The notes below the pieces were generated by a model. It ran no database searches and was not told where the DNA came from. It worked only from the letters and a program-made list of their open reading frames with translations. From Tetrahymena thermophila SB210 (lineage: Eukaryota; Ciliophora; Oligohymenophorea; Hymenostomatida; Tetrahymenidae), in contig NW_002476417.1 in NCBI RefSeq assembly GCF_000189635.1, positions 434,001 to 498,000 on the forward strand: a stretch of 64,000 nucleotides of DNA, read 5' to 3'. Below are positions 13,474 to 29,200 of this stretch, piece by piece. A program made the translations under genes and the position numbers. The first letter of the stretch is position 1, and the number at the start of each line of letters is the position of its first letter.

Positions 13474-16400
13474 TCAATATTATTTTTTGCTTTTTAAAAT
13501 TCTTTCTTCAGAAAAAGATTTTAAGTTTATTTCTTCTTTATTTTTATCAGTTTCTTTGCATAATCGATGAGAAGTAATATTACTTTATCTAATTTTACTA
13601 TTAATTTAATTAATTTACTAAATAGATTTAATCAGCTTTGTACTTTTTACTTTTTATGTGTTTTAATTGATGTAAACTAAAGATTCGACTGGAATTTCCT
13701 GATTTTGTTAATCTTAAGATTAGATCATTTCTATTTAATCAAAGTCTAGGCTTTTTATATTATTATCTAATAGTTACTTGCTCTTGTTTTTAATTAAATT
13801 GGTGTGTGTATTATTTTCTTAGCTACTTTAGGTCTTTATTTTTGAATCCTACTTTACTAATTCTATTTTTTTGGGAGTATTTATTTTTTACTATTTGCAA
13901 TCAAACAATCTACTTAACATAGGTACTGTAGATTGCTACATTATATTATCTTAATTAAATTATTAAAATATATCATGTTATGAGCTTAAGCTATTCATAT
14001 TTTATTTATTACTTAAACTTTCATTCTCAAACTAAAATATTTCATTTTTATCTATATCAAGTAAATCAATGATTTTGGCTTTTACTTATTTTTGCTATTT
14101 AGAATTTTATAAAAAAATATTTTACTGCTCTTTTTCTTCAAAATATTAATTATTTTATTAAATGGAATTGTCAAAATTTTATTAACTTTGATTTAAATTA
14201 GATTGCTGATTAAATTAAATATCATTGCTTAAATTTATTTAATCTATACTTAGATTTGAAGAATCTTATTGATACATTCTTTATTATTTTAGATTTATTT
14301 AATTTAAATTTTGATATACTTTTTTCTTCAGTTTTAAAATATTTAAATTTATTTTAATTGTATTATATTTTACAATATTTGAATTTTTTAAGCACTTGTT
14401 CAGCTTTGGAAATTTATTTATCAATGACTACTTTAATAAATAAAATTACTTGACCCAATCTTAAATTTTATTCTTTAGTAATAGAATAGCTAAATAAGCA
14501 GCAAAACTGTAATAAATTGCATAGCAAATAATTGAGACTACCATCTATATTTTATCAGTTTACAAATCTTCTGCAAATACATTAATCATATAGATTATCA
14601 TAATTGTGATATGAGTTCTTTTATCTAATTAATTTAGATATTTATTTTTAAATGGCTCTAACTTATTCAACTATGAGAGATAAAAAAACATGACAAAGCT
14701 AATTGCTATCTTTTCTAATTAAATAATAATAAATATATTACTATTATTATCTTTTAATAATAAAAATAAAATAATATTACATTAGTTTTACTCAAATAAA
14801 AAGTAGAAAAACAAAATGAGCAGCTTAATGTATGACCTAAAAAATTCCCAATAGTAATATTTGTATTAATAGTCATTATACAAAAAACCATATTTTCTCT
14901 AGTTAGTTATAAAGTTTAATTATTTCTTATTTTTATTTAAATCCTTCAAAAAAATTAAAGGAAATATCGTCCAGATTATAAATGAGGGTATAATAATTGA
15001 AAATAAATAGGTAAAGTATTAAGGAGTAAAGCATTCTTCAGTAAAATCAGCAATTACATACTATTTATCTCCTATTTATCTACAGGAAAATACTGATATT
15101 ATATAACCACAAACACTTGGTTAAAAGAAAAAGATAATAAAAATTATATTCATTCTTAAATAGTTTAGCTTAAGCTATTTATTCTTAACTATGCAAATCA
15201 AAACTTATATAATCAGTATAAAAAGATAGAAAATTATTGGAATTATTGTGCTAACAAGAGCCCACACGTATACTTAAGGAATTTTCATATCAGCAGGGAA
15301 AATACAATCTATTGTAAATGTAAAAGTTCCTACTGGATTTCCTAGCAACTCAGAGGTCATATCAATCTAATAAGGAAGGTCTAATTCTATATCATTAATG
15401 ACATAAGCTATTTAAATATAATGTATAAGTTATTTGGCATAAACTTAGCTATTACTAAGAACGCTATTTCCAAAGCTAATAATATTCATCATTCTTAAGT
15501 AATAAACTATTGCTAATTTTTTATATATTCTATGAGCCAAATTCAAACTTATAAAAATGTAAATTGTTATCCCTTTTATTAATTAATTTTAAATAATATT
15601 TTATAAAATTATTATTTAAAAAATTTATACCTAGAAGTATTAAAATTTGTCTAACATAAGCATTAAAAACATCACACTCTTAGCATTCATATTCTGATAT
15701 AAAGGTATATCTCTTTTACCAAAATTTTCCAGAAGTATCGCATTATTCACAAAGAGGTCCAATATACCCTTCTTTACAATAAGTACCATTTTTATAATCA
15801 GAATAACCTACACAGTTGCTTGGATTATCTTCGCAATATATTATATCATCAGAATTATTACTTATTCTCCAATAACCTTGCTTGACCTCAATAATATTTC
15901 CGTAACATTAGTCAGCAGAATCAGGACAAGGTTTACACTAAATAGTATCATTGATAATTTTATCTGGTGGTATCTCTACAAGACTATATGTATTCTATTA
16001 AGTTAGAGTGGATTTATTAAATTAAGGATATTGAAAAAAAATAAATCTTTTACATTTTAGCAAACGATACATTTAATTCTTAAATCTGATTATAAATAAA
16101 ATTCTCCTTGCTTACAATTTCTAAAATGAATATTAATTGGATACTCTTTTAAAACATTTATTATTTGATTTGACTACTCTAATGTATGCAAAAATGGGGC
16201 TTAGATATAAAATACTTAATGTGTTAATGGAATTCCAGTAACAATAACATTTTTAAAAATTAGGCTATTTTGATCTGCCTTTATAAAAATCAGATTGTTT
16301 TCTAAATAAATACTATTTTTCTTTACTATCAGTTAAACTAAATAATTTTCGAATTCTCTTTCTATATCAACTGAATTTCCTATAATATTTTACTTAAAAA

Positions 16401-19400
16401 TAAAATAATAAACATGTTTATTCAAAGTTTTCAAAATTAAATGTTCATACACTTTTGAACCTCATAATTAAAAAACCATGACCAAAAATTTTTTATTTCT
16501 TCCAATCCGCAAAAATTAATTAAAATAAAATGTAAAGAATAATTTATCAGTTTCTTAATTAATGAGGATCTAGAGTAATTTAAATTTATATTTACAAACA
16601 ATATTTCTTCTTTGTGTTCATCCAGAATTATAATTTGAATTTATAGACTGTGACCACTGCCGAATTAAAATACATGCTATTCAGAATCTATTTTATCCAC
16701 TATAAACTATAAAAAATAATTTTTACAAGAAAAATTTAAATTTAGATTAATTACATCATCATCATTATTATCATCACTTTCAAGAATCATATATTCTAAA
16801 TAGAAAGGAACTGAAGTAAAATCTTACCCATAGATAGAAGCTTAATTATCTTCAAATAAAATCTCTTTTAAATTTTCTTGATTTTATAAATCAAAAACAA
16901 ACTAAGGCTTACAATTTAAATATCTTATTGCTCCTCCAATTTAAGCTTTATTGAATTTAAATTCACTTTTAAAAAGTTCCAAATCAGTACTATCTATAAG
17001 TAAAGCTCCTCCATATTAATTAGCTATGTTATAAGAGAATATAGTATTTTCTATATATAAATACCCAAATCTTCCTTCTTTGTCTAGCTTTAGATACATA
17101 ACACCTCCTATATCAGATACGCAATTTTTAAAAGTTGAGTCTTTTAGGATAAAATTGTTTGTTGGATAATTTACATATAAAAAAGCTCCATAACAGGTTT
17201 CGCAAATAATATTATCAACTGTTATTAATTCTAAATTAATATAATTTTAGTTAAAATCTATAAATGAGTTTCTTTTTAAAAATATTTTTGAGCAACTCAT
17301 ATTATAAATACTCACATGGTCTTAAAAGTATTAATATTAAGTATCATTTATAACAAAAAAGCTATCATAGTAGAAAAAAATAAAACCCTGCATATTGCTT
17401 AAAGTGATGTTGCTAAAATCTAAATTTAAAATTCCGCGTCCAAAAATTAAATATGAATCTTCATCAGATAGATTTTTGATATCTTAAAATGAAAAATTGT
17501 AAAATTCAATTTATTAGACTAAATTCAATTCAAACAATTTTGCAGGTGTTTAAAGGTTTTGGTCAATTTGAAAGAGATCTTTAATTATGACATTTGAGAT
17601 AAAAATATAGCTAGCATTTTATGCATATATTATATTTGAATTTGGTAAGTAGCTAGTAATATTCTAAATCAATAATGTATCAATTGTTATGTTTTAACAA
17701 TTCATGAATTGAAATATATTTGAATTATCGATGGTATTTATATTCTAAATAGTTATATTTTTCATATAAACTTTATCTAAATTCTCAAATTAAATTCTTG
17801 CATTCTCAATAAGATCTTATGAAAAAACAAGGTTGGTAAATTTTATTTCTCGTATTTTAGGATTAAAGACAATAAATTAAGCTTATTTTATTGTATTGGG
17901 CATCTACTTTTTGAAATATAAAGTAGTATTAGCATTGAAAATTACTAAGTATGAATCAAGCCATAATTTATTTAATTCTACATCTAAGAAACTTTCACTA
18001 TTAATCATAAGTACATCTGATTTGGTTGAATATTATATCTCAGAATTCTTAAAATATTCCTCAAATTAATGAAAGTAGGGCAGTCTTTCTTATACTCCAC
18101 TAGTAGGTACTTTAAATAAAAAATAAGATATTTATGTCTCCAGATTTTATATACCCTATCCTAGCTATTCTATTTCTTACAAAAAATCAGAACTTTTTTA
18201 GATTGGTAAGAATGTGTGGCTGCAAATATATTAATTTTAAACTAATGTTATTGTATAATTAAATATATTTTCTTGGCTTGAGCCAATAATATTTAAATAG
18301 CCTTATTAATAAGAATAATAAAAAAGAATAGGTTAAATTAAGTCAAAGCTATTTATTTTGATAAATTAGTTGGTATCTATTGCATAAACTGCAATAAAAA
18401 ATTTGTTGATTGCTATTATCTATTTTTAAACCAAAGGAATCAACTTTTATATGAATTTTGATTCTTCGAGGTTTATTTATGTTGCTATCAGTGTATGGTC
18501 TGTCCTATTCAAGGCAACGATTTAAAAAGTACCATATATGTAAATTATTTCATCAGTAAATATCATTTAAATTTTATATACAGCAAATAAAGGAATAACT
18601 TTAACTAAAGCTTCACTTGAATTTTTAAGCAGTTATTATTATTAATTTGCTTAGGTCTGCAAAAATACTGTGTAATTATAGACAAACAAAAATTTATGTT
18701 CCCAATATTTTAAGTATATGAAAGAATTTTCATAATCAATCCAGAAATTATCAAATTTTTATTGCTCTAACAAAGGACTTAATTTAAATTCAACTGTTGG
18801 ATTTAGTTAATTTTCAAAAGGTAGATAAATGGAAGCTAAGTAATAAAATGAATAAAATAGTAGCTTATTATATTTTTCATTAAATTTAATTTTTCTTATT
18901 TCTCCTTTTGTTGAATTAATACTATCTTCAAATATTATCTAACTTGAATTAGATAAACTAAACAATATAAGACTTCCAGAAATATCAGAAGTAATAATTA
19001 ATTGTTATCTTTGATACATTTTAAGCTAAATAATTCTTTTTGTATGAGAATATAATATTTATGTCTAAATTGTAAAAGTATTTTAATCATATATTATTTA
19101 TAACAAGTTTATTGTAGAGCCTTTTCTACTTGAAAATATAAAAATATTTTGGTTTTAACTATTATCAATTAATTACCTGCATAGTGAAGTAAAAGTGTTT
19201 TATTTAGTATTTATTATATTAAAGCTATCATTTAAAATGTAAGAATTATAAAAATCATAAGCAAAATAGTATTCATTACTTGATTATGTAGCTAATCCGT
19301 TAAGTTTAAATATTCCTCTTAAATCAGTTTAAAATTCTTTTATGTATTAATATTAGTTATTGCCATACATAAATAAATTTTAATTTTCATCAAAAATTAA

Positions 19401-22400
19401 CAAAGAATTTTTATCTGAATCATAAATATGAGGTATTTAAAATTTAATTGGAAGTGTTTCATATTCTCCTGATTTTGTTATGTAATGAGAATACTCCCAT
19501 AAGACTAAAGCATTGTCATTATATGATAAGAAATAGTTATTCTGATTATCTAATACTATATTTATATAACTGATATTCAACTTAAGAGACTTATTTGTTA
19601 AGTACTACTTGTAAGAAGTCAATTAGGAAGAAGGACTCATTTCCCAAATTGTAATATCTCCTACTTCATTTACAGTAATCAAGTACATATTTTGCTCATC
19701 GTAATACATCTTAATAGTTAACTTTAATATTTATTGGATTAAAAAATAATTATTAATAAATAAATTTTTAATTAAAATAAAACTAATATTTTAGAATAAA
19801 AATTGTTTTAATCAAAGTAAATAAAGATAATTTTTGATAAAATAAACATAAAAAATAATAAAATATATTTTGTTGAAAAGTGAAAAAATTATAAAATACA
19901 TATGATGCTCTTTAGCTTAAAATCTAAATCTTAGATCTTGTTGAAGTGAACGTTTCAAACGAATATAAATGAACTGACCCAATATTTCTTTAGTTAGTAA
20001 TATAAGCAATCTCATTTAAATTTTCCATGATTATTATTTAAAGAATTGTAGCATCTGTATTCTATATAGCTAGTAATATTAATGAGTATCTATCAAAAAT
20101 ATAAATACCTTCTTCAGTATAATACAAGAATACATTATCACCTAAAAGGAAATCAATAATTAAGTTTTCGTTTTATGACTCGGTAATTTGCTAAATTAAT
20201 AAACCTTAGTAAGTGTATGCAATTATTTGCTTTAGAGATCTTAAAAAAAGTCTTTAGTTCATTTCATCAATTAACATTTTAAAATATTAATCAATATTCA
20301 TAATTTAATTGATTAAACTTGAAAATAAATCTTGATTAATATTTTATATAACTATTTTATCCATAGATAAGCTGAATATATATCTTAATTGATAGTCCAT
20401 TTTTAATTAAGTAATTTAAGAATCATTAAATCCTATACTTTCCACACATTCCAGTTAAATATCTGCTTTCTAATTAAAATCACAGATAATAAAACTTCCT
20501 TTTGATTATAAAGTAACTAAAATCAGATCTTGTAAGTATAATATTTATTATAAATCATTAGATTTTGCTTAATAAGTCTGTTTAATATCCTTATATAAAT
20601 TCCATACAATAATTTAGCTTTATTGTGTGAAACCAGCTATGATTCCATCATTTTTATCAGATTATACTATTTATACGAAAGGACTCTGATTATGTTCATA
20701 AATAATTGACCAATTACAAATGCTTTGAACAAAAAATTGTTAGTTAGTATGAATAACAATATAAGCTTCTTACTTTGCAAAAAATACTTATTATAAAAGT
20801 TCATCCTTTTAAAATTCAATTAATTTGTTAAAATTCTTAAAATTTTAATTGATTTATGCATTATTTTTCAAATTTCCTACCAATAACTCATCAGATAGCT
20901 AATCATGCATAATATAAAACTCTAAATTAGAGTCCCAATGAGAAGTATATACAACTTAAGTGTCGTTTTTGTCTTCTGGATTTAACTAGTAAAATTCAGA
21001 ATAAGAAAATGATCTATTTTTAAAAGTAAGTTCAATTAATATTTTCAAAAATCAAATTGAATTATTATAAATTTATTAAATTCATACCTTAGAAATTAGA
21101 TGCCATATAAAATTTTTTACTAATTTATGTAATAAAGAAATAGGAAATCTAAAGTTTAAATACTTTATTCAAATTTATTTAATGCTCCATCCCAGAAGAT
21201 AATACGACTAGGTAAATTATTTTAATTATCTAGGTCTTGGGGATAAACTAAACCAACAAATAGATCATCCTTTTATGAAATTATAATTAATATTTTTTAT
21301 TTAATAAAAAATTGAAAGAAACATTTATTTATTCAAATTAACCATAAAAATATGTTTACTTTAATATTCCAAGCTGCTGTCATGAAATAATCTTTCATTT
21401 ATCCTTTTCTAATCAAGGATAATTATAAGTCGAATAGAGATACTGTACCATCTTTTAAAGTCATTATTACTCTGTTATATTCATACAAAATGTTGAAAAA
21501 TATCATTTAATATTCATTTGATGTATAGTCTTGTTAGCTGTTTAATTATTTGAAGTTTTAAGAGTAATCAAGGAGGAATATATTTATTCCTTTGGCGTAT
21601 GAAACATAAATTTACTAACCTTTAGCATAAATTAATGCAATTGTAATAGGATTCATTCCATTTCCATTTTGAAGCTAATAAATTTAATCTAGCTTAAAAA
21701 AACTTTAAGGTTAAAAGTAATCATATTTGTAAACATAAATGGTATCGACTGAATACGCAATTAGATATTCTAAATTTTTAGGAGGACTTAAAACAACCAC
21801 AGAATTGCAAAACTTTTATTTGGGAAAGCCTTAGTTGAATATGAATTTATCTACAATCATCAATAACTCTATATCAATTAAGATATGAAAACCATTCTTA
21901 AATAACCCAACTATAAATTTAGGATATTAAAAAAACTAAAATAAATTAGAAGTTTCTTCATAATCTACACCATATTGAAATGATCTTAAATATTTTTTGG
22001 AGACTTGATCATATAGGTGGAATTGAGAATTCTAATAGACGTCATTTTGACTAAAGTGTATAAGTATTTTTTCATATTAATTATTTTGTAAAAAAGTTTA
22101 CACGTCTGATAAATTATACTTTTATCCTTGACTATATGAGATTAACTTACTTTTAACTTAAATTTAAAATTATGTAGCATTAGAATCTTTGACTGGTTAT
22201 TATAATTTAGATATTAATAAAATAGTGCAATCACTACCTAAAAAGTAAAACATACTAGAATTTTTCATGCTTTATATCACAAAAGAAGTTTTAGATTGTT
22301 TAATTATTTACTAGCTTGTAAGTTGATATGTGTTATTTGATTGAATTGAGAATATTTTTAAAATTTGTTTTTTATCTAGAATGAAAAAATCTGTAACTAA

Positions 22401-23591
22401 ACTATCTAACTCCATAAAAGAAACTATATCTTAAGTGAAGCTTTTGAATAAAATCTCCCACTTTAAAGAACTTAAAGAATAGCTAAAAATACACATATCA
22501 TGATTTGTATTAGATAACACAAACGTTCTGTTTGAAGATTAAAAACTGGTTATATTTTATGTTTTATTTATACAATCTATTAAGAGAATATTCTTAAATG
22601 TATTGTCCTACATATCATAATAGAAAGCAGCCTAATCAAAGAGAATGAATATCTGTTTCAAGAAATCAAAGTATTAAGATTTTACAAATCGACTATTGGA
22701 AATAGATTAATCTTGAAATTTGTATTAAAATATTATATTCCCCTAAAATAATTCTGGCTGTTCTTAAGTTATTTCAATAAGATTAAAGGTGTTTGATTAT
22801 ATCCAATATAAATAGCACATTTAATTGCCTTATTTATTTAAACCTGTGGTAAAATATGATATAAGATCTAACTTTTCATAAATATTAGCTATTGGAATTG
22901 TTAGTACTATTTTTTATAGCTCATAGCTATATAAATAAGAGTCATTTAGTTAATCAAAAAGGAGCATAGAGCGAAGCTCAGTAATTATAAATGAATTATT
23001 CTTAATTTTTAGGAAGGTAGCTTGCTAGCTAATTTAAAATTTTTCAAGTAACTGCCACTTCAAGTTATACTTGAAAAAATTTTTATTTATGTCAATTAGA
23101 ATTATTTCTTGATTTTCCTTACTATACGCAGAAGTAAAGATGGCATTTTATAAGCTTTTTTCAGTTATCTTTTTCGAGTTATTGATATCTAAGATATAGA
23201 AATTTTAAAGGCCTATAACAATAAGATATTATTATTATTCTAATAAAATAAAGTTTTGAGGTGTTTCTTAGTTTGAATATTCATCTCCAAATTAATATAT
23301 TAATGGGCACTATAAACTTTACTGGCAAGAGATATTTTATAAGTCAAAATTGCTTTATTATGATGAAATTTGACATTCATCCAAACATTATTTTGGCATT
23401 TCATCCTATAATTAATTTTAATCACAGAAAGGTTTGCATAATTTGTCTTAAATATTCCATTAAAAGCCATCACTACAGATAGAGCACGTAAAAATATCTT
23501 CGCATACATCACAATTTAGTATTTCATAGCATTACTTAGCAATTATAGTAGATATAACAATTATTAAAGAAAATGACAGTTTAAAACCCAT
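13474..23591 (-). CDS. Giant surface membrane protein, copy A: Cys-rich, beta-propeller, parallel beta-helix, multi-span C-terminus
   Basis: Starts at the ATG at 23591 with a signal peptide, then a cysteine cluster (CYEILNCDVCEDIFTCSIC). A long propeller-like region full of short strands follows (for example ITIWEMS near 19640 and IIFWDGAL near 21200). From about 18200 to 16100 it becomes a right-handed beta-helix with NITI/GGAL-type repeats. Near 15700-15990 is a second cysteine-rich stalk (GYIGPLCEQC). The C-terminus has several membrane spans and the segment YGFLYNDYQYKYYYWEFFRS, a signature of large protist multi-span proteins. The frame ends KSKKQY then TGA at 13474. Supported introns: 21270-21359, 21014-21087, 19710-19899, 15995-16053 and 15573-15630; others remain, for example near 16400-16450. 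Expected length is roughly 3,000 residues. A cell-surface receptor or adhesion role is inferred from the layout. I did not prove every exon, so a hidden break cannot be excluded. Its closest relative is the neighbouring copy B. Confidence 0.8.
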
Positions 23592-26255
23592 TTTTTTTTG
23601 TTTTTAAAATTTATATTTTTAATTTAATAATTATATTTAATCATGTTAATTTAATATTTTTTTAATATTCAGTAGTTAATAAATTAAAGCATTATGGAAT
23701 AGCTAAATAGAATAAGATTTTACGTCATACTTAGGTAATCTAATTCCAAATTATTTTATTAGTTAATTAAAATAGTCAATTTACTTCTTATTTCTGGTGT
23801 TACAAAAAGTTTAAGTAAAAAATAATTTATCTTTTTGTAAAATTGTTTTTTCAAATAAAATATCAAAGCTGCATAAAAAATTATTTTTTACGTTTTAGCT
23901 AAAAGAATAAATAAATAAATATTGCTAAAAAGATATCTATGAACATTAAAAAGTAAATAAATTGATGTGTTGTTTTTATATAATTTTAATTGTAATATTG
24001 CATATTTTGAGTGTAAACTAATAAATTTTATTAACATTAAATAAGGTCCATAATTAAGCAAATAATTTATCTTGTAAGAAAATATCAAAAATGAGTTACT
24101 GATATTTTTTTTCCCCTTAAATCTTTTACAGTTTAGAAATCTAAACATTATTGCTTATTTTTAAAAAAATCCAATTAATAAATATTAAATATATTCATGA
24201 ATAAATTTTATTGAACAAATCGCATGAAAAAAGCATAGCTATAAATAGAAATCCTTTTATTCTATGCGCTAGCTTAATATTTGATATACTTAAGTTAATA
24301 ATAATAGTAGAAATAATAGTAAGATTTAAAAAATGTAAGATACTTTTAAATTCTTACAAATTCTTACTATGAAAATACTATGAAAATAAATTACACATTT
24401 TTCAATAGTTTGTAATCTATTTCATTAAAGTTAATCACTTTTTAATTAAATTAAATTTAGAGTAATATTTCACAAATATTTGCTATAATCATTAAAAATT
24501 TTTGTATTCCTTATCATTAAAGACCAAAACTGATAAAGTTATATTGAAAAAATTAATCATTAAAAAAATAATCCATAAGAAAAATAAGTATCGAATGTTT
24601 TATTTTACAATTAAATTATAAAATTCTTACCAAAGTTAAAAATTAGAATGAATGGTTTTTTTTAATTTAAAATTTGTGATACCATTTTAGATTATATATT
24701 TCAATTTTTTTTAGTATCTTACAACTGTCTTAAAATATGAATCACTCATATAATATTTCTTCCATTTTGATACATTTTAATTAAAATAAAGCTAATATAC
24801 TACTTATGATTTTATTGTCTCATAAACTGATAAATTTTACTGAAGAAAAACTTTAAATATGCAAAATGAGTAAAAATATATAGATATTTTATTTCTATTA
24901 TGAGGATTAATATAATATGATCCTTGATACTTTTATATTAATCAGATAGATTATGTAAAAATAGATTAATTCAAGTTTTCTTGTTATTTAAGTAATGCAT
25001 CAATATTTTATTAAATAATTTCAATAGTTGATAATTTATTTTAAATTTGTTAATGCGTAAATAGAAAAAACCAGATAACTGGAAATAGAAAGTAAAAGCA
25101 AAAGCTATTTGTATTTAAACAAAAACTAAAGTAGTAAATAAAAATATTTTTTCTTTAAATTTGATAGCATTTTGATACATTTACATTTAATCTTTTTAAA
25201 AATAGAAATAAAAATAAAATATTTTGTGATTTTAATCAATAAGGGTTGATAATATGTTTTTAAAATCCATAAAATACCTTAGAGTAACATAATTTAAAAT
25301 AATTAAATAGTTACTTTGGCAAATCTGTTTCTATTTTAAATGCGCCTGAATAAGTTTTACCCTTTAAAATTAGATCAAATTAAATTTGATATTACTTATT
25401 TACTTTGATAAATACATTATTAAAATGTAATCAATAACTTTAGATTTCCTTTACGTATTACATTAGAAATTATTTATTTAATATTCAATTTAATGAATTA
25501 AAGCAAACATTACACCAAAATTAATATCTAACATTTGTTATTTTTTATTTTATTCAATTAAGGAATTATCTTTTTTAATAAATTAAAATAATTAATTTAT
25601 TCAAAACCATAGTTATATTTAATTTTATACAAATTTTGCTTTTCAGTATATTTGTAAAAAAATACATCATTTCACTTAAATTATTTTAAAATAAATAGCC
25701 ATTTACAGTCAATCATCATATATTAAAGTTATTTAATAGAGGTATATAAATATTTTTTTATTTTTTAAAGAATAAAGATATTTTTTAAGAAAAAAATTAA
25801 ATAAAACTAATATTTAAAAATTGATGATTAATATATTGCTAATACAGGTATTAAAATATGATGAACTGGATAGAATTATATTTTAATACCTCGATTATGC
25901 TTAATTTAAAATAAAAAAAATAAATAAAAGCATTGATGAAAAAGTATGTAAAGGCAAGATTCAATAAAATTCATAAATTGTATTTAATATATAAATATAT
26001 AGTATAAAAAGCGTTCAAGTACAATATTCAATATTTTTCAAATTTTTGGTGGTTTTCATTAAAATAAATTTGTGATAAAATTTTTCAAATTGAAAAACAA
26101 AATGAAAGAAAATTAACAATATTCTATATATATATAAAATAATTTTTATTAAAAGTTCAATGAAATAAATAAAATAAATGAATATAAACAATACATGCAT
26201 ACAGTATATATTACAAACAAAAAAAACTTCAAAAAAAGATTCAATTTTTAACAAA
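23592..26255. repeat. 5' flank of giant gene copy A, duplicated upstream of copy B
   Basis: A+T-rich, apparently non-coding DNA upstream of copy A and downstream of copy B. Shared stretches with the flank of copy B run in the same order: ATCAAAAATGAGTTACTGAT near 24090 (B: near 37140), ATTCTTACTATG near 24361 (B: near 37412), TTAATGCGTAAATAG near 25050 and AATTAAAGCAAACATTACA near 25498 (B: near 38596). Similarity fades after about 25560. The retained order suggests the promoter region was copied with the gene. An 86-codon minus-strand frame at 23888-24148 has only weak resemblance to the frame at the equivalent place in copy B and is not called a gene. Confidence 0.6.
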
Positions 26256-29200
26256 TCAATATAATTTTTTACTTTTCATAATACTTTCCAAAGATAAAGA
26301 TTTTAAATTTATTTCCTCCATATTTTTATCAGATTCTCTACATAATCGATGGGAAGCAAGGTTACTTTGTTTAATTTTACTATTAACTTAATTGATTTAT
26401 GAAATAGATTTAATAAACTTTGTGCTTTTAATTTTTTATGTGTTTTAATCTAATTAAATCTTTGATTCTGCTGGAGTTTACTGAGTATGTTCACCTTCAG
26501 ATTAAATCATATCTATTTAATCAAAAACTAGGCTTTTTATATTATTATCTAATGGTTATTGGTTAGTATTTTTTTAAAAAGTTGTGTATGTATTGTTTTC
26601 TAAATAACTCAATGTTAATAATTTCGAATCCTGATCTAGTAACTCTGTATTTAATTTAAGTTACTTACAATCAAACAATCTGCTTAACATAGGAACTGTT
26701 GATTACTGCATTATATTACATTATTTAAATTATTAAAATATATCACATGAAGAGCTTATGCTTTTTAAATTTTATTTATTTGAACTCTCGTTTTCAAACA
26801 ATAATAAGCCATTTTTATCTACACCAAGTAAATCTATGCTTTTGTTTTTTAATATGTAACTTTATCTTTTTAATTAAGAATCTTGTAAATAAATATTTTC
26901 TTGGTTTTTTTGTTCTTAAAAAAATTATTATTTTTATTGAACAGAATTATGGAACTTATGTTAACTTTGATTTATATTAGATTGGTGATTGAATTAACTC
27001 TCCTCGCTTAAATGTATTTAATTTATACACAATTCTGAGGAGGATAAATAATATATCCGCTGTTAATTTTTCTTTATTTGGTTTAAATTTTTATATACCT
27101 TTTTCTTGAGTTTTAAAATATTAATATGTATTTTAATTGAATTGTATTTTTCTATTTATGAATTTTTTAGGCACTTGGTTAGCTTTGGAAATTTACCTAT
27201 CAAAGTTTGCTTTAATAAATAAAGCTCCTTTATCCAATCTTACATTTTATTTTTTAATAGAAGAATAACTAAATATAAGGCGAAACTGTAATGGACTCCA
27301 TAGCAAATAATTGATGCTACAAAGTATAAATCTTTATTTTTTAAATCTAATGAAAATAAGTTAATCATATAGATTATAATAAGAGCCAAATGAGTTATAT
27401 TATCTAATTAATTAAGATGTTAATTCTTAAATGGCTTTGATTAATTAGCTTTTATGTAATAATATACTAATAAAAAGCTAATTGTAATACATCCTATTTA
27501 TTAAATAGTATTAAATATATATTTATTGTATTTAAACTAAAAATAAAATAATATTTACTTGGACTGTTGTAAAAGAAATAGTAGGAAAAGAAAATGATTA
27601 GCTTAATGTATGATCTAAAAAATTCCCAATAATAGTAATCATACTTATAGTCATTGTACAGAAAACCATATTTTCTCTAGTTAGTGATAAAGTTCAATTG
27701 ATTTTTGTTATTTTTTAAATCCCTTAAAAAAATTAAAGGAAATAAAATCCATATTATAAAAGAGGGTAAAATAATAGAGCTAACATAGGTAAAATAAGAA
27801 GGAGTATAGCATACCTAAGTAAAGTCAGCAATTACATACTAATTATTTCCGATTTATCTACAAGACAATACTGAAATAAAATAGCCACATACGCTAGGTT
27901 AGAATAAAAAAATAATGAAAATTACTATAATTCTTAAAACATTTATTTTAAATTATTTATTCCTTACTGTTCTTATTAAATATTGTAAGATTAATACAAA
28001 AAGACAAAAAAATATAGGAAGAAATGTGCAAAGAAGAGCAAAAACATAAACCTAAGGAATATCAATCCAAGTAGGAAAAACACAATCTATTGCTATAATA
28101 AAATTTTCTACAGGATTTCCTATCAAACTCGAGGTCGAAGTAATTTAATAAGGAAAACTCAAATCCATATCATTAATGATATAAGCTATTTATAAATAAT
28201 GAATAAGTTACTTGGCATAAACCTAGCTATAGCTAGAAAGAACACTGTTTCCAAAGCTAACCATATTCATCATTCTTAAGTAATAAACTATTGCTAATTT
28301 TTTATAGATTTTATGAGATAAACTCAAGCTTATAAAAATGTAAATTGTTATCCCTTTTTTAATTATTTTTAAATAGTTTTGCATAATATTCTAATTTTTA
28401 AAAATTTATACCTAAAAGAATTAAAATCTGTCTAACATAAGCGTTAAAGACATCACATTCCTAGCATTCATATTCTGATATAAAGGTATATCTCTTTTCC
28501 CAGAATATTCCCTAAGTATCGCATTAATAGCAAAGAGGCCCTATATATCCTTCCTTACAATAGGTACCATTTCTATAATTAGAATAACCAACGCAGTTGC
28601 CAGGATTACCTTCACAATGTATAATATCATCAGAATTATTACTTATTCTCCAATAACCTTGCTTGACCTCAATATGATTTCCATAGCATTACTCAGCAGA
28701 AGGTGGACAAGATTTGCATTAAATATTATCAACTATAATTTCATCTGGTGGGATATCCACTAAGCTATAAGTATTCTATTTGAATAAAAAATTTGTCTTA
28801 TTTAGATATAGTAGATTTATGAAAAGAAAATTTTTGAAATTCAAATGAATTAATTACATTTTAGCATATGTTACATTTTATTCTTTAGCCTGAGGATTGT
28901 TAATAAAATTCTCCCTGCTTACAGTTTCTAAAATGAATATGGATGGGATACTCTTTTAAAACATTAACTATACCATCTTAATCATCTAATGAAGACAAAA
29001 AAGGAGCTTAGATATAGAATATTTAACTTGTTAAAGGAATTCCAGTAACAATAACATTTTAAAAAATTAGGCTATTTTAATCTGGCTTTATAACAGTCAA
29101 ACCATTTTCTAAAAAAATAGTATTTTGCTTAACAATAAGTTAAACTAAATAATTGTCTAATTCTTTTTTAATATCCTTTGAGCTTTCTATAATATTTTAC

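Noticed and set aside
19710..19899. A gene boundary splitting each giant gene in two
   Set aside because: The interval has intron ends in matching positions in both copies, and the propeller-type reading continues in phase on either side.
23261..23512. Open frames on both strands near the start of giant gene copy A
   Set aside because: They lie in other frames of the signal-peptide and Cys-rich exon. The frame starting at 23591 has the signal peptide and is shared with copy B.
23888..24148. 86-codon minus-strand frame in the copy A flank, with a counterpart at 36970-37272
   Set aside because: Only a stretch of about ten residues is shared with the counterpart and the rest diverges, so coding conservation is not convincing.
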